Source of the DNA: Paenibacillus lycopersici | GTDB lineage: Bacteria > Bacillota > Bacilli > Paenibacillales > Paenibacillaceae | Direction: 5' to 3' | DNA: 64,000 nucleotides | NCBI RefSeq assembly: GCF_010119935.1 | Contig: NZ_CP048209.1 | Location: 2,545,001-2,609,000, forward strand | The notes under the pieces: model-generated | The model's input: the letters and a program-made list of their open reading frames with translations, nothing else | Database searches by the model: none | What the model was told of the DNA's origin: nothing | Position numbers and translations under genes: made by a program | In this document: piece by piece, positions 26,341 to 34,994 of the stretch | How the letters are laid out: each line of letters starts with the position of its first letter | Position numbering within the stretch: the first letter of the stretch is position 1

Positions 26341-27693
26341 ATGGCTGACCGAACGCGCATATTTTCGATCAAAGAAATAAACCGCTACATCGGGATGAAG
26401 CTGGAGTCGGACAATCTGTTGAACGATGTTTGGCTTCGCGGCGAAATTTCGAATTTCACGCATCATTCCAGCGGCCATATGTATTTTACGCTGAAGGACA
26501 AGGACAGCCGCTTGAAGTGCATCATGTTCGCGTCCCATAACCAGCGGCTGCCGTTTATGCCGAAGGAAGGCGCGAAGGTGCTGGCCCGCGGCAATATCGC
26601 CGTGTATGAGCGGGACGGGAATTATCAGTTCTACTGCACGTCGATGCAGCCGGACGGCGTCGGCAGCCTCTATCTCGCGTACGAGCAGCTGAAGCGCAAG
26701 CTCCAGGACGAGGGGCTGTTCGAGCCTGCGCGGAAACGGCCGATTCCGAAGTTCCCGAAGGCGATCGGCGTGATCACGTCCCCTACCGGGGCCGCCGTAC
26801 GGGATATACTCATTACGCTGCAGCGCCGACACCCCTCCGTGCCGGTGCTGCTTTTTCCTGTGTCCGTGCAAGGGACGGGCGCCGCGCCCGCGATTGTCAG
26901 GGCGATCGAAACGATGAACCGTTTGGCGGAGGTAGACGTATTAATAATTGGCCGGGGCGGCGGCTCCTTGGAGGAGCTGTGGGCGTTCAACGAAGAATCG
27001 GTGGCGCGCGGCATTGCCGCCTCGCTCATTCCGGTCATATCGGCGGTCGGCCACGAGACGGATTTCACGATCGCGGATTTCGTCGCCGATCTTCGCGCCG
27101 CGACGCCGACCGCGGCGGCCGAGCAGGCGGTCGCGAGCGTGCACGAGCTGCAGGCGCGGCTGGGGCAGATGGAAGCCCGGCTGGTGCAGATGCTGCGCAT
27201 GAGGCTTCAGGGCAGCCAGGAACGGCTGTCCCGTCTGCGCCGATCGCAGGTGTTCCTCAATCCCCGGAAATTCGTGCTTCAGCAGGCACAATTGCTTGAC
27301 GTGATGCAGGAACGGCTGCGGAACCGGATGCTGAGATTGGCGGAACGGAACCGCGAGAAATATAGAAACGCGCATGCCGCGTTGAATAGAGCCCATCCCG
27401 GCGGCAAGGCGGCCTTGGCCGGCAGGGAACTGCAGGCCATCTCCGCCCGGCTAGAAGCCGGCATGGCAGCCGGGATGAAAGAGCGGCGGTTGCAGCTGCT
27501 CGCGTCCATGCGGCAGCTGGATGCGCTCAGTCCGCTTAAAGTGATGTCCAGAGGATACAGTTTAGTCTATGACGAACACGGAACGAAGCTGGTGAAATCG
27601 GTGTCCGACGTGCAGCCGGGCGATCTGGTGAAGGTGAAATTGTCGGACGGCCAGCTGGAGTGCCAAGTATGGGGATTGAAAGGGGAGGCGTAA
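26341..27693 (+). CDS. xseA: exodeoxyribonuclease VII large subunit
   Basis: 450 residues: N-terminal OB fold (about 8-105), catalytic domain with GVITSPTGAAVRDI, IGRGGGSLEELWAFNEE and SAVGHETDFTIADFVADLRAATPTAAAE, then a long coiled-coil region. It degrades single-stranded DNA from either end together with XseB. ATG 26341 lies 10 bp after folD, and xseB begins 2 bp after its stop. Confidence 0.96.
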   Translation: MADRTRIFSIKEINRYIGMKLESDNLLNDVWLRGEISNFTHHSSGHMYFTLKDKDSRLKCIMFASHNQRLPFMPKEGAKVLARGNIAVYERDGNYQFYCTSMQPDGVGSLYLAYEQLKRKLQDEGLFEPARKRPIPKFPKAIGVITSPTGAAVRDILITLQRRHPSVPVLLFPVSVQGTGAAPAIVRAIETMNRLAEVDVLIIGRGGGSLEELWAFNEESVARGIAASLIPVISAVGHETDFTIADFVADLRAATPTAAAEQAVASVHELQARLGQMEARLVQMLRMRLQGSQERLSRLRRSQVFLNPRKFVLQQAQLLDVMQERLRNRMLRLAERNREKYRNAHAALNRAHPGGKAALAGRELQAISARLEAGMAAGMKERRLQLLASMRQLDALSPLKVMSRGYSLVYDEHGTKLVKSVSDVQPGDLVKVKLSDGQLECQVWGLKGEA

Positions 27694-27695
27694 CG

Positions 27696-27959
27696 ATGGC
27701 GGCAAGAGAGAAAGACAAAGAGAAGGATAAGGAAGAGATCAGCTTCGAAACGGCGATGGAGCGGCTCGAAGACATCGTCGGCAAGCTGGAGAACGGCGAC
27801 GTTCCGCTGGAAACGGCGATCGAGCTGTTCCAGGAAGGCATGAAGCTGTCGCAGCTGTGCGGCTCCAAGCTCGAACAAGTCGAGCGGAAGATCGACATGC
27901 TGATCGAGTCCGAGAACGGCTTGCAGCGAAAACCGTTTGCGCCCGCAAACGAAGAGTGA
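27696..27959 (+). CDS. xseB: exodeoxyribonuclease VII small subunit
   Basis: 87 residues. The conserved core SFETAMERLEDIVGKLENGDVPLE and EGMKLSQLCGSKLE form the small subunit helices. A very charged N-terminal stretch (KDKEKDKEE) is a local feature. ATG 27696 follows GGGGAGG, 2 bp after xseA; an in-frame ATG at 27660 inside xseA is less likely. Confidence 0.94.
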   Translation: MAAREKDKEKDKEEISFETAMERLEDIVGKLENGDVPLETAIELFQEGMKLSQLCGSKLEQVERKIDMLIESENGLQRKPFAPANEE

Positions 27960-27970
27960 GGGGATTGCGC

Positions 27971-28882
27971 GTGAAAACTTCTTTGTCGCTGTCCGATTAT
28001 TTAAACCGCTCCGTGCTCGAAATCGAGGCGGCGCTGCACGATGCGATCCCGCAGGAATGGGATATCCCTCCGGCGCTTCGGGAATCGATGATGTATTCCC
28101 TGGAGGCCGGTGGCAAGCGTCTGCGGCCGATTCTCGTGCTGAGCGCAGCCGAAGCGGTCGGCCGCAACGCGCGTGCCAGGGAGATCGCGATGCCGATCGC
28201 CTGCGCGATCGAAATGATTCATACGTATTCGCTGATCCACGACGATTTGCCGGCGATGGATAACGACGATTACCGCCGAGGCAAGCTGACGAATCACAAG
28301 GTATTCGGCGAAGCGATGGCGATCCTGGCCGGCGACGGCTTGCTGACGCATGCGTTCCATGCCATTACTCGGGCCTCGGCGCTCGGCGCTTCGCCGGAGA
28401 CGGCGCTCGCGATCGTCGCGGACCTCGCCAAGCTCGCGGGAGCGCAGGGCATGGTCGGCGGGCAAGCGGCGGATATGCTTGGCGAGCAAGGGGTTACCTC
28501 GCTCGAAGAGCTGGAGTATATTCATCTGCACAAAACAAGCGATCTCCTCGTATTCTCGGTAATCGCCGGCGCGCGCATCGGAGGCGCGACCCAGCGGCAG
28601 CTCGATGCCTTGCTCGTATTCGCCCGCAAGCTGGGGCTTGCTTTCCAAATTCAGGACGATATTCTGGATTTGGTTGGCGACGCCGCGAAACTGGGGAAAC
28701 CGGTCCAAAGCGACGTGACGGGGCAAAAGGTGACGTATCCGTTCCTGATCGGCATGGAGAAGAGCGAAGCGCTCGTCGTCCGGCTGACGCAGGAAGCGAA
28801 GCAGGCGCTCGACGATGCGCGGCTCGCCATGCCGGACACGATGCATGCGATTGCCGATTATTTGATGAGCAGAGACCATTAG
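27971..28882 (+). CDS. ispA: polyprenyl synthetase (farnesyl diphosphate synthase type)
   Basis: 303 residues. It condenses isopentenyl diphosphate with allylic diphosphates. The first aspartate-rich motif is in LIHDDLPAMDNDDYRRG and the second in FQIQDDILDL; GGKRLRP is the IPP-binding block. The short-chain (C15) type is inferred from similarity to Bacillus IspA/YqiD and from the xseB-ispA-dxs gene order. The start is GTG 27971 behind GTGAGGGG, 11 bp after xseB. Confidence 0.93.
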   Translation: MKTSLSLSDYLNRSVLEIEAALHDAIPQEWDIPPALRESMMYSLEAGGKRLRPILVLSAAEAVGRNARAREIAMPIACAIEMIHTYSLIHDDLPAMDNDDYRRGKLTNHKVFGEAMAILAGDGLLTHAFHAITRASALGASPETALAIVADLAKLAGAQGMVGGQAADMLGEQGVTSLEELEYIHLHKTSDLLVFSVIAGARIGGATQRQLDALLVFARKLGLAFQIQDDILDLVGDAAKLGKPVQSDVTGQKVTYPFLIGMEKSEALVVRLTQEAKQALDDARLAMPDTMHAIADYLMSRDH

Positions 28883-29064
28883 GCTGGTCGTACCCGATGC
28901 GAATTTCCTTTCGCATCGAGGGTACTGCTCGCCCATGCGACCTGGGCTGGTCGTACCCGATGCGAATTTCCTTTCGCATCGAGGGTACTGCTCGCCCATG
29001 CGACCTGGGCTGGTCGTACCCGATGCGAATTTCCTTTCGCATCGAGGGTACTGCTCGCCCATGC
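28882..29064 (+). repeat. three tandem 63-bp palindromic repeats (family A)
   Basis: Near-identical units start at 28882, 28945 and 29008. Each has GGCTGGTC, a long imperfect hairpin (GTACCCGATGCGAA with TTCGCATCGAGGGTAC) and TGCTCGCCCATGC. The flanks match the family A copies at 3654 and 15377 while the stems differ. The period is divisible by three, which creates repetitive open frames that are not genes. Confidence 0.9.
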
Positions 29065-29104
29065 ACATGGCTCCGCGGTCATGGGCTTCTGCTTCGAACT
29101 ATGT

Positions 29105-29110
29105 TATAAT
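29105..29110 (+). promoter_or_regulatory. -10 element of a dxs promoter
   Basis: A perfect TATAAT 63 bp before dxs, just after the repeat array. The -35 is not recognisable. Confidence 0.45.
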
Positions 29111-29172
29111 TTAGCCACGTTTGATGAATGTTGGATAACGGGGACTGTAAGCCGGGAAAGCGAGGAAAAATC

Positions 29173-31071
29173 GTGTTGCTGGAACATATCAATGAGCCCA
29201 AGGACTTGAAGTCGTTGTCGGTTCCGCAGCTGGAGCAGCTGGCGGGTGAAATTCGCCAATTCCTGATCGAGAAGCTGTCGGCGACGGGCGGTCATCTTTC
29301 GCCTAATTTGGGCGTCGTCGAGCTGACTTTGGCGCTGCATTATTTATTCGACAGCCCGAAGGATAAGATTATTTTCGACGTGGGCCACCAATCGTACGTC
29401 CATAAAATGTTGACTGGCCGCAGAGGCCAATTCGATACTTTGCGCCAATATAAAGGAATGTGCGGATTCGTGAAGCGTTCCGAAAGCCCGCATGACGTAT
29501 GGGAAGCGGGACATAGCAGCACTTCCCTGTCCGCTGCCATGGGCATGGCGCTTGCCCGCGACCTGAAGGGCGAGAAGAACAAAGTCGTCGCCGTCATCGG
29601 GGACGGCGCGTTGACCGGCGGGATGGCGCTTGAAGCGCTCAATCACATCGGTCACGAGAAGAAGAATCTGATGGTGATTCTGAACGACAACGAAATGTCG
29701 ATCGCGCCGAACGTCGGAGCGATGCATCACTATCTCGGCAAAATCAGAACGGACCGGCACTACCAGAAGGCGAAGGAAGAGCTGAACCAGCTGCTCAACA
29801 AAATTCCCGCGATCGGCGGCAGGCTGGCCAAGACCGCAGAGCGGCTCAAGGACAGCATCAAATATTTGCTCGTGAACGGGATTCTGTTCGAACAGTTCGG
29901 GTTCACGTATTTCGGGCCGGTGGACGGCCATGATCTTCCGCAGCTGATGGAAACGATCGAGCAAGCGGGCCGCGCGCAAGGACCGGTGCTCGTTCACGTC
30001 ATTACCGTGAAGGGCAAGGGCTATTCGCCCGCGGAGGCGGATTCGTTCAAGTGGCACGGCGCTTCGCCGTACAAGATCGAATCCGGCCAAATGCTGAAGG
30101 CCGTCGGCCCGCCGATGTACACCGAGGTGTTCAGCGACGCGCTGATGGATCTGGCCGAGCAGGACGAACGGATCGTTGCGGTTACGCCCGCGATGCCGGG
30201 CGGATCCGGGTTGCTCAAGTTCGCCGAACGCTTCCCGAACCGGATGATCGATGTCGGCATCGCCGAGCAGCACGCGGCGACGATGTGCGCGGCGCTGGCC
30301 ATGGAAGGCATGAAGCCGGTATACGCCGTGTACTCCACCTTCCTGCAGCGCGCATACGACCAGGTCGTTCACGATATTTGCCGGCAAAATACGAACGTGG
30401 TCTTCGCGATCGACCGGGCGGGCTTCGTAGGCGCGGACGGCGAAACCCACCAAGGCGTGTACGACATCCCGTTCCTTCGCCATATTCCGAATATGGCCAT
30501 CATGATGCCGAAGGACGAGAACGAGCTGCGGCGCATGATGAAGACGGCGATCGATTACGAGGACGGCCCGATCGCGATTCGTTATCCGCGCATCAGCGGC
30601 CTCGGCGTTCCGATCGAGCAAGAAATGAAGCCGATTCCGTTCGGCACGTGGGAGACGCTGCGCGAAGGCGATTCGGCGGTCATCGCAGCGATCGGCCCGA
30701 TGATCCCGGTAGCCGAGGAAGCGGCGGACCTGCTGAAGCGCGAAGGCTTGAACGTGCGCGTCGTCAATGCGCGCTTCATCAAGCCGCTCGACGAATCGAT
30801 GCTGCTGAAGATCGCGGACGAAGGGCTTCCGATGCTCGTGCTCGAAGAGGGATCGGAGCTCGGCGGTCTGGGCAGCGCGATCTTGGAGTTTTATTCCTTG
30901 CACCGCAGGGACGACATGCATGTACGCATCGTTGGCGTACCCGATCTATTCGTCGAGCACGGCTCCGTGAAAGAGCAGCGCCAGGAAGCCGGGTTGACGG
31001 CCGAACATGCGGCGCTCGAGCTGACTTCGCTGCTGCCGAGGCTTCGCAAGCGCGTGCCCGGCCAGGCATAA
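29173..31071 (+). CDS. dxs: 1-deoxy-D-xylulose-5-phosphate synthase
   Basis: 632 residues. It makes DXP from pyruvate and glyceraldehyde 3-phosphate with thiamine diphosphate, the first step of the MEP isoprenoid pathway. The ThDP motif region is [17 protein letters not shown] with [13 protein letters not shown]; the transketolase middle domain has [15 protein letters not shown], and a C-terminal domain follows. The start is taken as GTG 29173, which gives the N terminus [14 protein letters not shown] typical of related proteins, with GAGGAAAA upstream. It supplies the substrate chain for IspA encoded upstream. Confidence 0.96.
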   Translation: MLLEHINEPKDLKSLSVPQLEQLAGEIRQFLIEKLSATGGHLSPNLGVVELTLALHYLFDSPKDKIIFDVGHQSYVHKMLTGRRGQFDTLRQYKGMCGFVKRSESPHDVWEAGHSSTSLSAAMGMALARDLKGEKNKVVAVIGDGALTGGMALEALNHIGHEKKNLMVILNDNEMSIAPNVGAMHHYLGKIRTDRHYQKAKEELNQLLNKIPAIGGRLAKTAERLKDSIKYLLVNGILFEQFGFTYFGPVDGHDLPQLMETIEQAGRAQGPVLVHVITVKGKGYSPAEADSFKWHGASPYKIESGQMLKAVGPPMYTEVFSDALMDLAEQDERIVAVTPAMPGGSGLLKFAERFPNRMIDVGIAEQHAATMCAALAMEGMKPVYAVYSTFLQRAYDQVVHDICRQNTNVVFAIDRAGFVGADGETHQGVYDIPFLRHIPNMAIMMPKDENELRRMMKTAIDYEDGPIAIRYPRISGLGVPIEQEMKPIPFGTWETLREGDSAVIAAIGPMIPVAEEAADLLKREGLNVRVVNARFIKPLDESMLLKIADEGLPMLVLEEGSELGGLGSAILEFYSLHRRDDMHVRIVGVPDLFVEHGSVKEQRQEAGLTAEHAALELTSLLPRLRKRVPGQA

Positions 31072-31092
31072 GAAACAGGAGATTTCGAATCG

Positions 31093-31911
31093 ATGACGAT
31101 TGCTAAAGAACGAATCGACGTGCTGCTCGTGGAGCAGGGCTTCTACGAGAGCCGCGTTAAAGCGAAAGCCGCGCTGATGGCGGGACTCGTCATCGTGGAC
31201 GGCGAGCGAATAGAGAAAAGCGGCATGAAGGTGCCGAGAACCGCGTCCATCGTCGTGAAAGGCGCGCCGCATCCTTACGTAAGCCGCGGCGGCCTGAAGC
31301 TTGAGAAGGCGATCAAGCTGTTCCGACTCGATCTGCGGGGCGCGGTTATGCTGGATATCGGCGCCTCCACGGGCGGGTTCACGGATTGCGCGCTTCAGAA
31401 CGGCGCGGCGTACGTGTACGCGCTGGACGTCGGATATAACCAGCTGGACTGGTCGCTTCGGCAGGATGAACGCGTCAACGTCATGGAACGAACGAATTTC
31501 CGGTATACGGTGCCGGAAGACTTGAAAGGTCCCGCGCCGACGTTTGCGACGATCGACGTGTCCTTCATTTCTTTGAAATTGATCCTGCCGACATTGGGCA
31601 CGCTGCTGAAGCAGGGTGCCGGCGTCGTCGCGTTAATCAAACCGCAGTTCGAGGCAGGCCGCGAGAAGGTCGGAAAGTCCGGCGTCGTGCGCGAACCGGC
31701 TACGCACCGGGAGGTGCTGCATCAAGTGCTTGGTTTCGCGGCCGAGCAGGGGTTTGCATTGAAGGAGCTTACGTTCTCGCCGATCACGGGCGGGGAAGGC
31801 AATATCGAATTCTTGGCCCATTTGCAATGGGAGCCGGGTACGCAAGCTGCCGCGCCGGACGAAACGGCGATCGCGGCGATCGTCGAGGAAGCGGGCCGAA
31901 CGTTTACCTAG
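31093..31911 (+). CDS. tlyA: TlyA family S4-domain RNA methyltransferase (YqxC)
   Basis: 272 residues. The N-terminal S4 RNA-binding domain (about 7-65, IDVLLVEQGFYESRVKAKAALMAG) is followed by an FtsJ-like methyltransferase domain with SAM motif MLDIGASTGGFTDCAL and TFATIDVSFISLKLILP. TlyA proteins 2'-O-methylate rRNA in some bacteria; the target of Bacillus YqxC is not certain. It lies 21 bp after dxs, as in Bacillus. Confidence 0.93.
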   Translation: MTIAKERIDVLLVEQGFYESRVKAKAALMAGLVIVDGERIEKSGMKVPRTASIVVKGAPHPYVSRGGLKLEKAIKLFRLDLRGAVMLDIGASTGGFTDCALQNGAAYVYALDVGYNQLDWSLRQDERVNVMERTNFRYTVPEDLKGPAPTFATIDVSFISLKLILPTLGTLLKQGAGVVALIKPQFEAGREKVGKSGVVREPATHREVLHQVLGFAAEQGFALKELTFSPITGGEGNIEFLAHLQWEPGTQAAAPDETAIAAIVEEAGRTFT

Positions 31912-31948
31912 TCTTAGCCCGGTTTGTAGATAATTATGAGCAGTCTGA

Positions 31949-31990
31949 GCCTCTCCGGCAAGCGATATCGCCTGCCGGAGAGGCTTTTAT
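31949..31990 (+). terminator. terminator after tlyA
   Basis: GCCTCTCCGGCA (31949-31960) pairs with TGCCGGAGAGGC (31973-31984) with a palindromic loop, followed by TTTTATTATA. Confidence 0.92.
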
Positions 31991-32054
31991 TATAAATTCA
32001 GGGGAGCGGCGGGTCATGGAATTGCGCCGCACGGCACAATTTTGCTTTTCCCCT

Positions 32055-32083
32055 TTGCATCCGGCGAAATATTTGGTAAGATA
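32055..32083 (+). promoter_or_regulatory. possible promoter before the 32202 gene
   Basis: TTTGCA and TAAGAT are 17 bp apart, about 120 bp before the next gene. The match to sigma-A is only fair. Confidence 0.35.
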
Positions 32084-32201
32084 AGTTCGAAAGCAAACAA
32101 GTGTTCGGTAATTATCGGACGGGCATCGAAGAAGTTAGAGGAAATACCCCGCGAGACGCGAATTGGTAAGTGTTGTTCATTTCGCACGCGGGAGGCATGT
32201 G

Positions 32202-32663
32202 ATGGGAAACTTCGGTGATTGGCTGGTTATGATCGCGGCAGGCGGATTGCTGCTGTACTGGATCTATCGCGCGTTTTATCGCTGGCTTCACGAACCGCCC
32301 GGCTTGAATACGAAGCTGCTGTTAAGCGAAGCGGAGGCGGTCAAGGAAGACGACGCGAACGTTCAGTTTCTGGAGCGGGCCGGATATGAAGTCACGCATG
32401 GCAAGTATCGCGTGCCGCTCACGATCGATTTGGACGGAACGATGCTGCAAAGCCGATTGTTCATTGATTTAATTGCCGAGAAAGACGGCAAACATTATAT
32501 AGTCAAGACCGCGCGCGAACGGATGCCCATCGATTGGACGGGCAGCGGCGTCAGAGACCGGCTGCTCGTCTATGCGCTGCTGCTGCCGAATTGCGAAGGC
32601 GTTCTGTTCGTGGACCAGAAGGAAGCCGTCATCCGGACGATTACGTTCCGGCTCGGCTCCTAA
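32202..32663 (+). CDS. membrane-anchored protein of unknown function
   Basis: 153 residues. One N-terminal transmembrane helix (about 6-22, GDWLVMIAAGGLLLYWIYRAF) is followed by a soluble domain with FLERAGYEVTHGKYRVPLTID, RLFIDLIAEKDGKHYIVKTAR and RDRLLVYALLLPNCEGVLFVD. The D-x(11)-V-K pattern between beta-like segments recalls PD-(D/E)XK nucleases, but the usual acidic residue before the lysine region is missing, so this is only a suggestion. ATG 32202 has GGAGG 6 bases upstream. It lies 15 bp before argR and could share its transcript. Confidence 0.75.
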   Translation: MGNFGDWLVMIAAGGLLLYWIYRAFYRWLHEPPGLNTKLLLSEAEAVKEDDANVQFLERAGYEVTHGKYRVPLTIDLDGTMLQSRLFIDLIAEKDGKHYIVKTARERMPIDWTGSGVRDRLLVYALLLPNCEGVLFVDQKEAVIRTITFRLGS

Positions 32664-32678
32664 CAGGAGGAGAATAAC

Positions 32679-33128
32679 ATGAAGAGTGTTCGACAGATGA
32701 AAATCCGCGAGCTGATCGCGAACCAAATTATCGAGACCCAGGAGGAGCTGGTCGAAGCGCTGAGGTCCGCCGGACTTCAAGTGACGCAGGCGACCGTATC
32801 CCGCGATATTAAAGAGATGCAGCTGATCAAGGTTCCGATCGAGAACGGCAGGTACAAATATTCCATTCCGCAGGAAACCCGGACGCATTCGATTTCCAAG
32901 CTGAAGCGGACGCTGTCCGATCATTTCCTGCATATCGATTTTACGGATAACTTGGTCGTCATGAAATGTTTGCCCGGCACGGCGAACGCGATCGGCGCCA
33001 TGATCGACAACATGGAATGGGTCGAAGTGATGGGAACGATATGCGGCGACGATACGATCCTGATGATATGCCGTTCGAAGCCGCAAAGCGGCGAAGTGGT
33101 GGACAGGCTGCTTGGATTAATGAATTAG
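32679..33128 (+). CDS. argR: arginine repressor
   Basis: 149 residues, the ArgR/AhrC length. The N-terminal winged helix (KIRELIANQIIETQEELVEALRSAGLQVTQATVSRDIKEMQLIKVP) binds ARG boxes, and the C-terminal hexamerisation domain includes the arginine-binding region GTICGDDTILMICR. In Bacillus it represses arginine synthesis and activates catabolism. GGAGGAG precedes ATG 32679. Gene order argR-recN-spoIVB-spo0A matches Bacillus. Confidence 0.96.
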   Translation: MKSVRQMKIRELIANQIIETQEELVEALRSAGLQVTQATVSRDIKEMQLIKVPIENGRYKYSIPQETRTHSISKLKRTLSDHFLHIDFTDNLVVMKCLPGTANAIGAMIDNMEWVEVMGTICGDDTILMICRSKPQSGEVVDRLLGLMN

Positions 33129-33179
33129 AACAGGCTTTCCAATGGAACAGGACAAGAACAGGTTAGGGAGGAAACTGCG

Positions 33180-34880
33180 ATGCTTCGCGAGCTGTCGATC
33201 CGCAATTTGGCGGTCATTGAGCAAGTAACGGTAAAATTTCATGATGGATTTCATGTTCTGACGGGCGAGACGGGCGCGGGCAAATCGATATTGATCGATG
33301 CGCTCAGTCTTGTCGTCGGCGGAAGAGGCGCTTCGGATATGGTCCGGTACGGCTGCGACAAAGCCGAAATCGAGGCGATGTTCGATCTGTCCGCCGCTCA
33401 TCCGGTATGGACCATTCTGAAAACGTTCGGCATCCAGGCCTCGCCGGAAGAGGGACTCGTCATTCGCCGGGAACTGTCTTCTCAAGGCAAGAGCGTCAGC
33501 CGCCTCAATGGACATATCGTGACCCTGTCGATGCTTCGCGAAGCAGGAGAATGCCTCGTTAACATTCATGGCCAGCATGAGCATCAATCCCTTCTCCGTA
33601 CGGAGAAGCATCTGGATTGGCTGGATTCTTACGCCGGAGATGCGGTGCTCGGCACATTGGACTCCTACCGTTATGTGTACAAGCAGTACGAGAAGGTCCG
33701 TCTCGAGTTGAAGGATCTGGAGGAATCGTCCAGACAAAATATGCAAATGCTTGATCTATACCGGTTTCAGATCGAAGAAATCGCAGCCGCCCGTCTTAAG
33801 CCGGGAGAGGACGAGGAATTGTCCGAGGAGCGTCAGCGCCTTATGTCGTCCGTCAAACGCCGCGATGCGGCCGCAGAAGCTTACAGCCTGCTGCACGGCA
33901 ATAAAGGGCTGGATGCGATCAGCAAAGCCGTCACGAAAGTAACGGATATTCGCGACTATGACCCGCAAGTTATCGATCCGCTGCTGGAACAGCTGCAATC
34001 GGCCTTTTATCAGCTGGAGGATGCCGTGTTTCAGTTGCGCGATTATCGGGACGGCGTAGAGTCCGATCCGGAACGTCTGACTTACATCGAGGACCGTATC
34101 GATCTGATCAACAACTTGAAGCGCAAGTACGGCGAGAGCATCCCCGATATTATTGCCTATCTGGCCAGCATTCAATCGGAGGCGGACAAGATCGAGAACC
34201 GCGACGAGCATCTGGCCCGGCTGCAGGGCGAGCTGGTCAAATTGATGACGGATTGCACCGCGCTCGGCATTCAACTGTCCGGACTGCGCCGCAAAGCGGC
34301 CGATCGTCTCGCAGCGGCCATCGAAAGCGAATTGCGTCAGCTTCAGATGGAACGTACGACGTTCCGGGTACAGCTGGATCAGCAGCCGGTTGGAGAGGGA
34401 TTCAAACTTCATGCCAACGGCATCGACGAGGCGGCATTCCTGATCGCTCCGAACCCCGGCGAGCCGCTTAAGCCGATCAGCAAGATCGCATCGGGCGGCG
34501 AAATGTCCCGTATTATGCTGGCGTTGAAGACGATTTTCGCTTCTATAGATGAAATCCCCGTGCTCGTCTTCGACGAAGTCGACACCGGCGTCAGCGGACG
34601 CGCGGCGCAGGCGATCGCTGAGAAGATGGCGCGCTTGTCGGGCCAGTGCCAAGTGTTCTCGATTACCCACTTGCCGCAGGTGGCTTGCATGGCCGAGCAT
34701 CATTATGAAATTAGGAAATCGATCATTGAGGAGCGCACCTGTACCCGCGTGACGGAATTGAATCCAATGAGCCGGATCGAGGAGCTTGCACGCATGCTGG
34801 GAGGCGTTGAAGTAACGGAAAAAACACGCCATCATGCACAAGAAATGCTTGACTTGGCTTACAAGCAGAAGGGGGCATAA
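33180..34880 (+). CDS. recN: DNA repair protein RecN
   Basis: 566 residues, an SMC-like ATPase acting early at DNA double-strand breaks. Walker A is GETGAGKS (residues 29-36), the middle is coiled coil, the signature is in KIASGGEMSRIMLALK and Walker B is VLVFDEVDTGVSG. ATG 33180 follows GGGAGG. I see no clear LexA box upstream. Confidence 0.96.
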   Translation: MLRELSIRNLAVIEQVTVKFHDGFHVLTGETGAGKSILIDALSLVVGGRGASDMVRYGCDKAEIEAMFDLSAAHPVWTILKTFGIQASPEEGLVIRRELSSQGKSVSRLNGHIVTLSMLREAGECLVNIHGQHEHQSLLRTEKHLDWLDSYAGDAVLGTLDSYRYVYKQYEKVRLELKDLEESSRQNMQMLDLYRFQIEEIAAARLKPGEDEELSEERQRLMSSVKRRDAAAEAYSLLHGNKGLDAISKAVTKVTDIRDYDPQVIDPLLEQLQSAFYQLEDAVFQLRDYRDGVESDPERLTYIEDRIDLINNLKRKYGESIPDIIAYLASIQSEADKIENRDEHLARLQGELVKLMTDCTALGIQLSGLRRKAADRLAAAIESELRQLQMERTTFRVQLDQQPVGEGFKLHANGIDEAAFLIAPNPGEPLKPISKIASGGEMSRIMLALKTIFASIDEIPVLVFDEVDTGVSGRAAQAIAEKMARLSGQCQVFSITHLPQVACMAEHHYEIRKSIIEERTCTRVTELNPMSRIEELARMLGGVEVTEKTRHHAQEMLDLAYKQKGA

Positions 34881-34994
34881 TGGAACCCATTCAGGGAATG
34901 TTTTTGGCGACATAAAACAATAAGGGCAGGGATACCTTAAAGGTACGCAAATGGCGAACCACCTTTCTCGTCAAGCGATTCAGCAGCAGGGAGC

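Noticed and set aside
28882..29064. CRISPR array
   Set aside because: Only three units, with no unique spacers between conserved repeats; the whole unit is repeated. The same holds for 44521-44714.
28879..29109. Repetitive peptides encoded by the 63-bp repeats on both strands
   Set aside because: They arise because 63 is divisible by three; the nucleotide palindrome, not a reading frame, is what is conserved with the other family A copies.
29344..30921. 525-residue frame antisense to dxs
   Set aside because: It lies fully inside dxs on the other strand and has shadow-frame composition.
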